Virus record (IMG/VR): IMGVR_UViG_3300038426_000018
Location: 1 to 56,331 of that record
Direction: 5' to 3' (one strand)
Length of the DNA stretch: 56,331 nt
From: a virus
Part shown: positions 17,303-24,679 of the stretch, piece after piece
Position numbering within the stretch: position 1 is the stretch's first letter
How the letters are laid out: the number at the start of each line of letters is the position of its first letter
The notes under the pieces: model-generated
Seen by the model: only the letters and a program-made list of their open reading frames with translations
What the model was told of the DNA's origin: nothing
Database searches by the model: none
Program-made: the position numbers and the translations under genes

Positions 17303-19039
17303 ATGTCGAGTTGGGCCGAAAGACAACCAGCGGGCGCGAACAACAAACCCTGGTTCGGCGGCGCGATGAACAACGCCGGCGACTATCTTTTTGTCGGGGC
17401 CTCTTCGGGTCGGCTCTACACGTCCACGAACGGTGGAAGCAGTTGGACGGAGCGCCAGCCGAAAGGCGCTGCTGACGGATCGTGGTTTTGTTGCGCCATG
17501 AGCAGCGACGGCATGACGTTGATCGCGGGCGACAACGCCGCCCGCATGTGGATCTCTTTCGACAACGGCGCGACCTGGTCGGAGATCCAACCGGCCGGGA
17601 ACGTGAACAAAAACTGGATGACGGTCTGTTGCGATTTCACGGGCCAAGTCATCTATTGCGGCGTCAACTCCTCGCAAAACACCATCTATAAATCCCTCGA
17701 CGGTGGAACCAACTGGTCGACTATCACGTTGAACGCGAGCACGTTCACCTGCCAGCAGATTTCGTGCGACGAGACGGGGCAGAAAGTAGTGGTCGCCGCG
17801 ACCGGGACGAGCGCCGGTGGGATTTACGTTTCGCTCGACGGCGGCGCGACTTGGTCGAGGAACACGGCCACCGCTGGAACGAGCGTGCAAATGGCGGCCG
17901 TAGCCAGCAACGGATCGCTTTACCTGATAGCGAACGCGACGCGGATGTACATGTCCACGGACGACGGCGGGAGCTGGACGGAAACTCAACCTGCGGGCAA
18001 CGTGAACAAATCCTGGCACACCAGCCCGCGCGGGATCTCTGCGGACGGGCAGACGGCCCTGGTGGGCGTTTGGAGTTCCACCACGACGGGACGGCTTTAT
18101 TCGACGACGAATCAATGCGGGAGTTGGACCGAGGAACAACCTGCAGGCGCGGTCGACGCGGCTTGGCGCGGCTGCATGGTCGTCAGTTTGGACAGCAGTT
18201 ATTTCATGGCGGGCGTTTTCAACGGGCGTCTTTATTCCACCACCCCGACGCCGACGATTCCTTCGGGCACGAATCGGAATTGGACGAGAGTCGCGATCAG
18301 CCCGGACGGCGCGAAGGTGATGGCCTGCGCCGGGATGTCCCGCGTCGGCTCGTCGACGAACGGCGGCTCCTCCTGGTCCGAAGTTCGACCCGCAGGGAAC
18401 GCGAACAAAAACTGGCGCACCGTTTCCGTCAGCGACGACGGCACCGTCATGATGGCCGGGATCGGGAACGGCCGTTTGTATAGTTCGGTGAACAGCGGGT
18501 CCTCCTGGAGCGAAGAACAGCCAGCAGGCGCGGTCGACAAATATTGGAACACGTCGACCTGCGGCTCGACGGGCCTCATGAAAACCGTGGCGGCCTACGG
18601 CGGCCGGTTCTACACGCAGGGAACGCTCGCGCCGGTCGGAAACATCTCCGGGTATCCTTATCCGAAAAGCGCTTCGCTGATGGGAAAGATCGTCACCGGC
18701 TCGATCTCCGGTTACCCGTACGTGAGATCCCCGATGGGAATGATTTGCACGGGATCCATTTCCGGATATCCTTATCCGAGGTCGCCGATCGAGACGGGGT
18801 TCACCGGCAACATTTCAGGCTATCCGTATCTGAGGAGTCCGATCGAAAAGGACCTCGTCGGGTCCATCAGCGGTTACCCGTACCCGCATCACTCCCTGGA
18901 ATTCGACGCGGCGGGTTCGATCTCGGGCTTTCCTTTTCCGCTGAGCAGCTATTCGTTCACGCCCGGTGGGAAAAAGAATTTCACCGAGTTCTATTTGCTT
19001 TTGATGCAGGAACAGCGGCGAAAAATCCGCAATCCTTAA
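17303..19039 (+). CDS. Beta-propeller fibre with C-terminal ISGYPY repeats
   Basis: This 578-residue protein is a paralogue of the preceding gene. Residues 1-440 carry eight Asp-box-like motifs (STNGGSSW, SFDNGATW, SLDGGTNW, SLDGGATW, STDDGGSW, STNQCGSW, STNGGSSW, SVNSGSSW) in repeats of about 45-50 residues, enough for one closed propeller. Residues 446-555 are six further repeats of 18-20 residues centred on (N/S)ISGYPYP. The last 20 residues are basic and helical (LLLMQEQRRKIRN). Likely a receptor-binding fibre; enzymatic activity is unproven. Confidence 0.8.
   Translation: MSSWAERQPAGANNKPWFGGAMNNAGDYLFVGASSGRLYTSTNGGSSWTERQPKGAADGSWFCCAMSSDGMTLIAGDNAARMWISFDNGATWSEIQPAGNVNKNWMTVCCDFTGQVIYCGVNSSQNTIYKSLDGGTNWSTITLNASTFTCQQISCDETGQKVVVAATGTSAGGIYVSLDGGATWSRNTATAGTSVQMAAVASNGSLYLIANATRMYMSTDDGGSWTETQPAGNVNKSWHTSPRGISADGQTALVGVWSSTTTGRLYSTTNQCGSWTEEQPAGAVDAAWRGCMVVSLDSSYFMAGVFNGRLYSTTPTPTIPSGTNRNWTRVAISPDGAKVMACAGMSRVGSSTNGGSSWSEVRPAGNANKNWRTVSVSDDGTVMMAGIGNGRLYSSVNSGSSWSEEQPAGAVDKYWNTSTCGSTGLMKTVAAYGGRFYTQGTLAPVGNISGYPYPKSASLMGKIVTGSISGYPYVRSPMGMICTGSISGYPYPRSPIETGFTGNISGYPYLRSPIEKDLVGSISGYPYPHHSLEFDAAGSISGFPFPLSSYSFTPGGKKNFTEFYLLLMQEQRRKIRNP
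18638..18967 (+). repeat. Six tandem G(N/S)ISGYPYP protein repeats
   Basis: The first unit is 60 bases and the next five are 54 bases each. At the protein level every unit starts GNISGY or GSISGY/F, then PY/PF plus about ten variable residues, often RSP followed by a hydrophobic or acidic pair. The DNA of the units has diverged, so the repeat is maintained by protein selection rather than being a recent duplication. Confidence 0.9.
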
Positions 19040-19049
19040 CGGAGGATTT

Positions 19050-19517
19050 ATGGGACACTTTCTGTTCATGGTGTTGATGGCGATGGGCGCGGCCCTGCTG
19101 TTCGGCGTCGGGTTGATCCCGGACGCGGCCGAAGTCACCTGGTTGAAGATGGTGACGAACAACACGGCGCCGCTGAACGTCATCCTGAAGCTGTACAAAA
19201 ACAACTACACCCCGGTCGCGGGAAGCACCGAAGCCAGTTTCACCGAAGCCACCTTCACCGGGTATAGTTCCATCGAACTCGCGGGCGCGAGTTGGGGCTT
19301 CACGCAGGCTTCTCCCTCTCACGCGGACTACGCGCAGCAGACTTTCACGAGCTCGGCCGACCAGACGGCTCAAACCATCTACGGTTATTATCTCGTTCAA
19401 AAAACGAGCGGCTACATCATGGGTGCCGAAGCCTTCGCTTCGCCGTTCACGATCGCCAACAACGGCGATACCATCAAGGTCACCCCCGTCTTGTACCTGA
19501 GAGAAGCGACCGAATAA
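19050..19517 (+). CDS. Small phage structural-type protein, unknown
   Basis: This 155-residue protein has a strong ribosome site (CGGAGG) before ATG 19050. The core pattern, with VTNNTAPLNVILKLYKNNYT, EATFTGYSSIEL and YYLVQKTSG, resembles small beta-rich proteins repeatedly found beside phage tail fibres, where no biochemical role is established. The first 25 residues are hydrophobic (FLFMVLMAMGAALLFGVGL) and could be a membrane anchor, or an internal methionine may be the true start. It follows the propeller fibre and precedes a membrane protein gene. Confidence 0.65.
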   Translation: MGHFLFMVLMAMGAALLFGVGLIPDAAEVTWLKMVTNNTAPLNVILKLYKNNYTPVAGSTEASFTEATFTGYSSIELAGASWGFTQASPSHADYAQQTFTSSADQTAQTIYGYYLVQKTSGYIMGAEAFASPFTIANNGDTIKVTPVLYLREATE

Positions 19518-19546
19518 CGCACCACCACTTTCCAGGAGACGACCCG

Positions 19547-19903
19547 ATGCCCGAGCACAAAAGAGCAACCGACGCGGAAAACGACGCCGTCGTGATCAAA
19601 CCCAAAACGGTAGGAATTTTCGGACTGATCGTTTCGACCGTCGCCATCCTGGTCGGAGTGGGAATCAGTTGGGGCGAAACGCACAACGAAATCGGAAATT
19701 TGCAGAAACAGTACGCGCAAACGGACGCGAATCTTCAGGCGCTGGCGAAAGAATTCCACGACCATCAAGCCACGGCCGACATCCACATGGACAAATCGTT
19801 CAAAGAGGACATGCTTCGACGCATGGACGGCCTCACGAATTTGCTCGTGGAACACATGGGCGTCAAACTGCCGCGAAGGGCCGTCGATCCTTCAGGGCGC
19901 TGA
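19547..19903 (+). CDS. Single-pass membrane protein with coiled coil
   Basis: This 118-residue protein is preceded by CCAGGAGA. It has a charged N-terminus, one strong transmembrane segment at about residues 20-42 (TVGIFGLIVSTVAILVGVGI) and then a long helical, probably coiled-coil region (NLQKQYAQTDANLQALAKEF). This matches inner-membrane spanin or holin-like accessory proteins in lysis cassettes. The lysin gene follows 62 bases later, supporting a lysis role, but family membership cannot be proved from the sequence. Confidence 0.6.
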   Translation: MPEHKRATDAENDAVVIKPKTVGIFGLIVSTVAILVGVGISWGETHNEIGNLQKQYAQTDANLQALAKEFHDHQATADIHMDKSFKEDMLRRMDGLTNLLVEHMGVKLPRRAVDPSGR

Positions 19904-19965
19904 CGGTTTTTATTGCTTCGATCGTATCCGGCCGAGTGTATACTGCGCCGAAGGAGGTCAACCCA

Positions 19966-20442
19966 ATGATTCAAACTTCTTGTTTCCTAATCGCGCAACG
20001 TTTCGTCGGATTAAAAAAGATTCACGACAAGGTGGCGAACCCTCAGATCGTCGCCATGCTGCAGCTTGAGGACCCCGGCATCACGCAGGACGAAGTGCCT
20101 TGGTGTTCGGCCTTCGCCAACTACGTCGCGTGGTTGCTGCGCCTGCCTCGAAGCAAAAGCCTGGCAGCCCGATCGTGGCTGCAGGTCGGGAGCGTGGTTT
20201 CGATCCACGACGCGATCGTCGGAAACGACGCGGTGATCCTGAAACGGGGCCCGGAGCCGCAACCAGGTCCGGACGTGATCGACGCGCCCGGACACGTCGG
20301 CTTCTTCGCCGGCGCAGGTCCGCTCGGAGCGAACGGCTGGCCCTCGTCGGTGTATCTTCTCGGCGGCAACCAAAACAATTCGGTCTGCGTCGAACCGTTC
20401 CAAACGTCGGCCATCTTAGGAGTGCGAAGGTTGAATTCGTAA
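19966..20442 (+). CDS. CHAP-like endolysin (TIGR02594-type)
   Basis: This 158-residue protein has a near-perfect AAGGAGGT site (19951-19958) before ATG 19966. The conserved pattern is DEVPWCSAFANYVAW (nucleophile Cys47), then SLAARSWLQVG, GHVGFFAG (His110), and a late GGNQNNSV with the polar third residue. It closes with ILGVRRL, a strong match to the TIGR02594 group of CHAP-type peptidoglycan amidases or endopeptidases in phage. No signal peptide is seen, so release through a holin is expected. Confidence 0.8.
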   Translation: MIQTSCFLIAQRFVGLKKIHDKVANPQIVAMLQLEDPGITQDEVPWCSAFANYVAWLLRLPRSKSLAARSWLQVGSVVSIHDAIVGNDAVILKRGPEPQPGPDVIDAPGHVGFFAGAGPLGANGWPSSVYLLGGNQNNSVCVEPFQTSAILGVRRLNS

Positions 20443-20548
20443 ACATCTTGTCGCGGCCTAGCCTTCCATGGGGCGAAAAGAGAACGCCTTCCCGCTCTCC
20501 CCGGCCGCGGCAATTCCAAACGCGGGAAGCAGTCAGGAAGGTGACACA

Positions 20549-21616
20549 ATGCAGCATCCGAACGTGCATCAACCTTGGGCCTCATGGTCCGAGGCGCAAA
20601 TCCTTCACGTAGCTACATCCTACAGCAATCCGTTCCGGTGGCGCACGCGGCGGGAGTTGGTCAACGACTTTCGCCGGCACATGGGGTCGTCCGCGAACGT
20701 GGCGCTGCACGTGGGCGAACTGGCGTACGGGGATCGGCCGTTCGAAGTGACGAGTCCGGAAGATCCTTTCGACGTGCAGCTGCGCACGCGGCACGAACTG
20801 TTCCACAAGGAAAACATCTTGAACCGGGTCATTCAGGCTTTCCCGTCGGATTGGCAATACGGGGCCTGGGTTGACGCCGACTTCCACATCACCCGGCACG
20901 ATTGGGCGCTGGAAGCGATCCACCAACTGCAGCACTACGATTTCGTGCAGTTGTTCTCGGGGTACGCGGACCTGTCCGGAAGCACCTACGGGATCGCCCA
21001 CCTGCCCACGAGGATCACTCCGAGTTTCGCCTTCAACTACGTTCAAAACGGCTATCGTCTGCCCGACGGGTACGAAAACGGCGGGTGGAGGAAGAAGGGC
21101 GTCGACCTCGGATATTACGGCAAGCCGATGCCTCCGGGAGTCCGGGGCGGGGTCGGGGCGACGGGCGGCGCATGGGCCTTTCGTCGTTCCGCTTTCGACC
21201 TGGTGGGACGCCTGTTGGATGAGTGCATCCTCGGGCACGGCGATTGGTTCATGACGTTCGGCCTGGTCGGAGAAGAAGCGCCCGACATGCACATCGACGG
21301 ATACTCGGACGACTACAGGAGAGCGATCCTGTCTTGGCAACGCAACGCGGCCCGCATCAAGAAAAACATCGGGTACGTCGACGCGTTCGCCGTCCACCAC
21401 TTCCACGGGTCCAAGGCTCGGCGCGGGTACGCCAGCAGGGACACCATCCTCGTGAAGCATAAATTCGCGCCCTCGTCGGACCTGCGAAGGGATTGGCAGG
21501 GCATCTACCAGTTGACGCCGGACAAACCGAACTTGCGCGACGCGATCCGCGCGTACTTCATCTCGCGAAGCGAAGACGATCCGAATCTTTACGGATCCGA
21601 AAAACCGTTGATCTAA
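20549..21616 (+). CDS. Glycosyltransferase, GT-A fold
   Basis: This 355-residue protein is started at ATG 20549 behind AGGAAGG; an upstream in-frame ATG at 20468 lacks a good ribosome site. The motif GAWVDADF supplies the D109-A-D111 metal-binding site. A second conserved block, GATGGAWAFRRSAFDLVG (about 200-217) followed by GHGDWFMTFGL, resembles acceptor-side motifs of phage and bacterial GT-A enzymes. It lies between lysin and peptidase genes rather than in DNA metabolism, so a host surface glycan or virion protein is a plausible acceptor. The donor and target are unknown. Confidence 0.75.
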   Translation: MQHPNVHQPWASWSEAQILHVATSYSNPFRWRTRRELVNDFRRHMGSSANVALHVGELAYGDRPFEVTSPEDPFDVQLRTRHELFHKENILNRVIQAFPSDWQYGAWVDADFHITRHDWALEAIHQLQHYDFVQLFSGYADLSGSTYGIAHLPTRITPSFAFNYVQNGYRLPDGYENGGWRKKGVDLGYYGKPMPPGVRGGVGATGGAWAFRRSAFDLVGRLLDECILGHGDWFMTFGLVGEEAPDMHIDGYSDDYRRAILSWQRNAARIKKNIGYVDAFAVHHFHGSKARRGYASRDTILVKHKFAPSSDLRRDWQGIYQLTPDKPNLRDAIRAYFISRSEDDPNLYGSEKPLI

Positions 21617-21637
21617 ACTGAAAGGAGAAAATCCACC

Positions 21638-22387
21638 GTGCAAATTTTCAAACTTGGAAAAGGCCCGCGCAAAATCGACGCGCGAAATTTGAAACTCTCG
21701 AATTACATCAAGGCCCTTCCGACCCCGCCAGGTCCCGAGCAAAGTTGGGTGATGGAAGTGATCGATTGGCCGATGTTCCTGAACGACCAGCTCGGCGACT
21801 GCGTCATCGCAGGCGCAGCCCACATGATCCAACAATGGGATTACTACTCGCGCAAATCATTCCTGCTGCCCACCGATCAACAGGTGCTGAAAGCCTACGA
21901 GGACGTGGGCGGTTACGTCCCCGGAGATCCCAACAGCGACAACGGGTGCAACATGCTCGACGCCCTGAAGTATTGGAGGAAGACCGGAATCGCCGCGCAC
22001 AAGATCGGCGCGTTCGTCGAGGTCGACCCCAAGAACCTGTACGAGGTGGCCGTGGCCGTGTGGCTTTTCGGGAACCTCTACACCGGCGTCGCCCTTCCGA
22101 TCTCGGCCCAAGGCCAGTCCGCGTGGGTCGTTCCGGAAGGAGGAACGAAGAGCGAGCAGGGCCAGCCGGGAGGTTGGGGCGGCCACTGCGTGCCGATCAT
22201 GGCCGTCAGCCCGAAGACGCTCACTTGCATCACCTGGGGCATGCGGTTGAAGATGTCCCACAATTTCTTCGCGGATTACTGCGAGGAAGCCTACGCCGTT
22301 TTGTCTGAGGATTGGATCAATCGACTCGGAATCGCGCCCAGCGGGTTCGATTTCGACACCCTGAAAGCCGATCTCGCGCAACTGTAA
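21638..22387 (+). CDS. Papain/C39-like cysteine peptidase
   Basis: This 249-residue protein uses GTG 21638 behind AAAGGAG. The catalytic pattern is clear: NDQLGDCVIAGAAHMIQQW (Cys55, with Gln51 as the likely oxyanion residue), GGHCVPI (His183), and CITWG for the third residue. Such proteins recur in phage genomes and environmental bacteria, with roles ranging from wall hydrolysis to processing. There is no signal peptide. Location after the lysin and glycosyltransferase suggests late expression. The target is unknown. Confidence 0.75.
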   Translation: MQIFKLGKGPRKIDARNLKLSNYIKALPTPPGPEQSWVMEVIDWPMFLNDQLGDCVIAGAAHMIQQWDYYSRKSFLLPTDQQVLKAYEDVGGYVPGDPNSDNGCNMLDALKYWRKTGIAAHKIGAFVEVDPKNLYEVAVAVWLFGNLYTGVALPISAQGQSAWVVPEGGTKSEQGQPGGWGGHCVPIMAVSPKTLTCITWGMRLKMSHNFFADYCEEAYAVLSEDWINRLGIAPSGFDFDTLKADLAQL

Positions 22388-22427
22388 GCAACAGGCTTTT
22401 TAACTTTCGAATGAAAAGGAGTCTCCC

Positions 22428-22961
22428 TTGAGACATCTAAAATCTTATGTCGCGGTTTTTCTCGTCGCGTTGTTGTTCTCCTCGTGCAGTCCCGAGACTA
22501 CAATCACGATCGCCTTGGACGCGATCGCCGTGGCCTCGGAAGCCGTTCCCGCGATCGTCGCTCCTTTGGCGGCGGCCGGGAAGATCGACCAGGCCACGGC
22601 GAACGCCATCTACGCCTATTGTCAGGCCGTCAGTTCGGCCGACGTTCAGGCCATCCAGGAATGGCAATCCACGGACCCGCTCCCGATAAAGATAACGAAG
22701 ATGTCGGCCGCGTTCGCGGCTGCCGTCGCTCCGAACATACCGGGGCTTCCTCCTGAAGCGCAGGCGGCCATCCGGGCGATTTCGGCGGCGATCCAGGATC
22801 TTCTGTCTTTGCTCTCCCAACAGCAGACCCGGAAACTCGGCGTCGCCGGCAGCCCGACTCCTTCTCCTCCTCTTTCTAGCAAGGACCTGAAGAAGCTGGA
22901 GAAGTCGCTGGCCCTGGCCCAGAAGACGATCGCGACCTGCAAAACCAACCTCCGCAAATGA
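22428..22961 (+). CDS. Lipoprotein, possible outer-membrane spanin or exclusion protein
   Basis: This 177-residue protein starts at TTG 22428 behind AAAAGGA. It has a basic N-terminus, hydrophobic core (VAVFLVALLF) and SSC at residues 18-20, a lipobox-like site, so Cys20 is the probable lipidated residue. The mature part is Ala-rich and helical, then Pro/Ser-rich (SPTPSPPLSS), then a Lys-rich helix. In phages such lipoproteins act as outer-membrane spanins or superinfection blockers. Placement at the end of the late genes, just before a terminator, fits either. A lipoprotein suggests a Gram-negative host. Confidence 0.7.
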   Translation: MRHLKSYVAVFLVALLFSSCSPETTITIALDAIAVASEAVPAIVAPLAAAGKIDQATANAIYAYCQAVSSADVQAIQEWQSTDPLPIKITKMSAAFAAAVAPNIPGLPPEAQAAIRAISAAIQDLLSLLSQQQTRKLGVAGSPTPSPPLSSKDLKKLEKSLALAQKTIATCKTNLRK

Positions 22962-22968
22962 CCTCCTC

Positions 22969-23025
22969 GGCGCGGGGTCCTCAGGGGCCTCGCGCCGGTC
23001 CTCCTTCCTTCTATTCTTCCTTTAT
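22969..23025 (+). terminator. Intrinsic terminator ending the late gene run
   Basis: GGCGCGGGG (22969-22977) pairs with CCTCGCGCC (22988-22996), nine pairs with one G-T, around a 10-base loop. A pyrimidine-rich, T-containing tail follows to about 23025. It lies eight bases after the lipoprotein stop and before a promoter, so it separates the late genes from the regulator gene. Confidence 0.65.
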
Positions 23026-23046
23026 TCTCATGTTTTATCATTTATA

Positions 23047-23075
23047 TAGACATATGTTTCGTTATCTTTTATAAT
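23047..23075 (+). promoter_or_regulatory. Sigma-70-type promoter for the XRE regulator
   Basis: TAGACA (23047-23052, five of six to TTGACA), a 17-base spacer and perfect TATAAT (23070-23075) form a near-consensus promoter in an A+T-rich stretch of about 60 bases. The expected start at 23081-23083 leaves at most a few bases before ATG 23084, and no ribosome site is present, so the mRNA appears leaderless. Confidence 0.8.
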
Positions 23076-23083
23076 CCCCGATC

Positions 23084-23293
23084 ATGAAAACCAAAACGCA
23101 AACCCAAACCCTCGGAATGAAACTAAAACGGTATCGAGATGAGCACGATTTAACGCTCGCGCAGGTCGCTGAAAAAACCGGCCTCAAAGTCCTCACGATC
23201 TGGCGTATTGAAAAGGATCGGGTTAAGCCGTTCGGACGCACGATCTATAAACTCGAACAAGCCTTGCCGGGATTCAAGGCCCTGCAGGAGTAA
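23084..23293 (+). CDS. XRE-family helix-turn-helix regulator (Cro/CI-like)
   Basis: This 69-residue protein is a single HTH_3 domain: LKRYRDEHDLTLAQVAEKTGL splits into helices 1-2 (residues 13-33), followed by the recognition segment KVLTIWRIEKDRVKPFG. The size fits Cro-like proteins or small antirepressors rather than a full CI with a dimerisation domain. It is the first gene after the late terminator and has its own strong promoter. Leaderless translation recalls lambda cI from PRM. With no integrase in view, a lysogeny role is uncertain; early/late switching is equally possible. Confidence 0.8.
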   Translation: MKTKTQTQTLGMKLKRYRDEHDLTLAQVAEKTGLKVLTIWRIEKDRVKPFGRTIYKLEQALPGFKALQE

Positions 23294-23298
23294 CGATA

Positions 23299-23985
23299 AT
23301 GCCCGCACTGATTGATCTAACCGGAAAACAGTTCGGCAGGTGGAGAGTCCTCGAACGCGCGTCTGTTAAAAAGGGAACGAGCGTATGCTGGATTTGTCTT
23401 TGCGACTGCGGCAAGAGACGGGTTGTAGCCAGCGCCAATCTTATCCGAGGAGACAGCCGATCTTGCGGATGTTTTAACCGCGACAAGATCCGCGCTGCCT
23501 GCCTTGTGCATGGAAATTCACCTAAGAAAGGCCAGACTCCGGTCTACAACTCTTGGTGCAAAATGATCGGCAGATGCGAAAACCCCCGAAACCGAGCGTT
23601 TCCTAATTATGGCGGGAGAGGGATAACGATCTCTCCGAAGATTCGCTCCTTTCAAAATTTTTACAGCTTGATGGGTGACCGTCCAGCAGGGATGGAGATC
23701 GAGCGGATATGTAACGATGGCGACTATGCGCCTGGGAACATTCGATGGGCTACGCACAAGGAACAGCAGAGAAACAAACGCAATAACCATCTTTTGACGT
23801 ACAACGGGAAAACCCAATGCGTTACTGCCTGGGCAGAGGAACTTGGATTGAAACGAGCCACAATCGAAAAACGCATCCATCACGGTTGGCCCGTTGAGCG
23901 ACTTCTTTCTCCGGTGAAACCTCAAAAAGTTCTAAAGGTTTCACCATCTCCTGACGATAAGAACGGCAGGAGGGAAAGAAAATGA
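23299..23985 (+). CDS. HNH/AP2-like homing endonuclease-type protein
   Basis: This 228-residue protein begins five bases after the regulator. Residues 1-60 carry LTGKQFGRWRVLERA and a Cys4 cluster (CLCDCG ... SCGC), a zinc-binding start common to phage AP2/HNH-like proteins. The middle has YNSWCKMIGRCENPRN, NYGGRGI and EIERICNDGDYAPGNIRWAT, which matches the degenerate HNH-like part. The end is a helix-turn-helix-like DNA-binding region (TAWAEELGLKRATIEKRI). Lower G+C than flanking genes suggests recent transfer. It may be a free-standing homing endonuclease. Confidence 0.75.
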   Translation: MPALIDLTGKQFGRWRVLERASVKKGTSVCWICLCDCGKRRVVASANLIRGDSRSCGCFNRDKIRAACLVHGNSPKKGQTPVYNSWCKMIGRCENPRNRAFPNYGGRGITISPKIRSFQNFYSLMGDRPAGMEIERICNDGDYAPGNIRWATHKEQQRNKRNNHLLTYNGKTQCVTAWAEELGLKRATIEKRIHHGWPVERLLSPVKPQKVLKVSPSPDDKNGRRERK

Positions 23986-24050
23986 GACAGACCCCGAAAG
24001 TAATCGCAACCAGGACGATTTTGATAGGAGGAAGAATCTGCACCCAATTC

Positions 24051-24084
24051 CTGATGGCGGGAATAATCCCGCGTCAGCATTTTT
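24051..24084 (+). terminator. Intrinsic terminator after the HNH-type gene
   Basis: CTGAT-g-GCGGGA (24051-24062) pairs with TCCCGCGTCAG (24067-24077), 11 pairs with one bulge, around an ATAA loop. CATTTTTGG follows directly, giving five T residues. It lies 66 bases after the HNH-type stop and would end the regulator-HNH transcript. Confidence 0.75.
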
Positions 24085-24097
24085 GGCTTACCTGCGG

Positions 24098-24214
24098 AGC
24101 GGCCCCGAAAGAGGCCGCTTCGTCGGTCCTTTCAGAGTTCCCGCAAGAGCGACCCTCGATTCCGCTGGCCTTCGGGGCAACCCCGAGGCCAGGGGAACCG
24201 TGGATCGACCACGG
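24098..24214 (+). ncRNA. Candidate structured RNA with three strong hairpins
   Basis: Three local stems follow the terminator. First, AGCGGCC (24098-24104) pairs with GGCCGCT (24113-24119), with an inner C-G pair closing a GAAA tetraloop. Second, TTCC-g-CTGGCC-t-TCGGGG (24160-24177) pairs with CCCCGAGGCCAG-g-GGAA (24181-24197), 16 pairs with one bulge, one mismatch and a CAA loop. Third, CCGTGG (24198-24203) pairs with CCACGG (24209-24214). The last two abut and could stack. An open frame (23982-24296) crosses the whole region, but the terminator lies inside it, so I favour a noncoding role. The 307-base gap 23986-24292 holds nothing else I can support. Confidence 0.45.
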
Positions 24215-24292
24215 AAGGCGAGCGCAGGATCTTGAGATCGGTTCATCCCGTCGCGGCCTACAAAACTCAGAACTTGATCAGGAGACAAAACC

Positions 24293-24649
24293 ATGAAGTC
24301 AGGAAAGTCGATCGTAGAATTAGCGAAACAGTTGGAAGACATCCGCAACAACTCGAAAGATTTCATCGTGCCCACCGCGAAGCTGAGCATGAAGGTCGTC
24401 GGCATGGAACGGGGCCTCACCCAACCCCAACCGCTGTTGACCTTCACGAACGGCGGCGAAGTCGAATTGGAAATGAACGATTGGGCCAACCGGCAGATGG
24501 CCGAATATACCAAGATCCCGCAGGTGTATTACGACCGCATCCGGCACGAGAACCCCGCGCTTTTCCAGGACAGCGTCAACCACGGATTGACCCGCGAAGC
24601 ATCGACGAGCGCGATCGCCGGCAAGGTCGCAGACTTCAAAACGGAATAG
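24293..24649 (+). CDS. Truncated DUF932-like protein
   Basis: This 118-residue protein sits behind AGGAGACAAAACC. KSIVELAKQLEDIRNNSKDF, WANRQMAEYTKIPQVYYDR and PALFQDSVNHGL match the beginning of DUF932 phage/plasmid proteins, which are usually more than twice this length. The reading frame ends at TAG 24647 and the typical C-terminal part is missing. Either a short natural variant or a gene cut down by deletion. In-frame readthrough gives only 25 further codons. The role of DUF932 is not established. Confidence 0.65.
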   Translation: MKSGKSIVELAKQLEDIRNNSKDFIVPTAKLSMKVVGMERGLTQPQPLLTFTNGGEVELEMNDWANRQMAEYTKIPQVYYDRIRHENPALFQDSVNHGLTREASTSAIAGKVADFKTE

Positions 24650-24679
24650 TGGACTTATAAAATTCGTCGGATATATGAT
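24650..24679 (+). promoter_or_regulatory. Possible promoter downstream of the DUF932-like gene
   Basis: TGGACT (24650-24655), an 18-base spacer and TATGAT (24674-24679) resemble a sigma-70 promoter at four of six and five of six positions. It would drive the noncoding stretch 24680-24912 and the small gene at 24913. Moderate match only. Confidence 0.35.

Noticed and set aside
19913-19949. Promoter-like TTGCTT and TATACT before the lysin gene
   Set aside because: The -10 box is good but the spacer is 20 bases, too long for a normal sigma-70 promoter. The lysin is likely expressed from the late transcript.
23084-23293. Temperate lifestyle based on the CI/Cro-like regulator
   Set aside because: No integrase, excisionase, partition pair or attachment site is seen anywhere in the window, so a lysogeny module cannot be supported.
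24051-24292. Group I or group II intron associated with the HNH-type gene
   Set aside because: I could not find conserved intron core elements or split coding sequence on both sides; the stems look local and independent.
23982-24296. Open frame of 104 codons overlapping the HNH-type stop by ATGA
   Set aside because: A textbook intrinsic terminator and several strong hairpins lie inside it, and the translated sequence has no recognisable domain. It is kept only as an alternative to the structured RNA.
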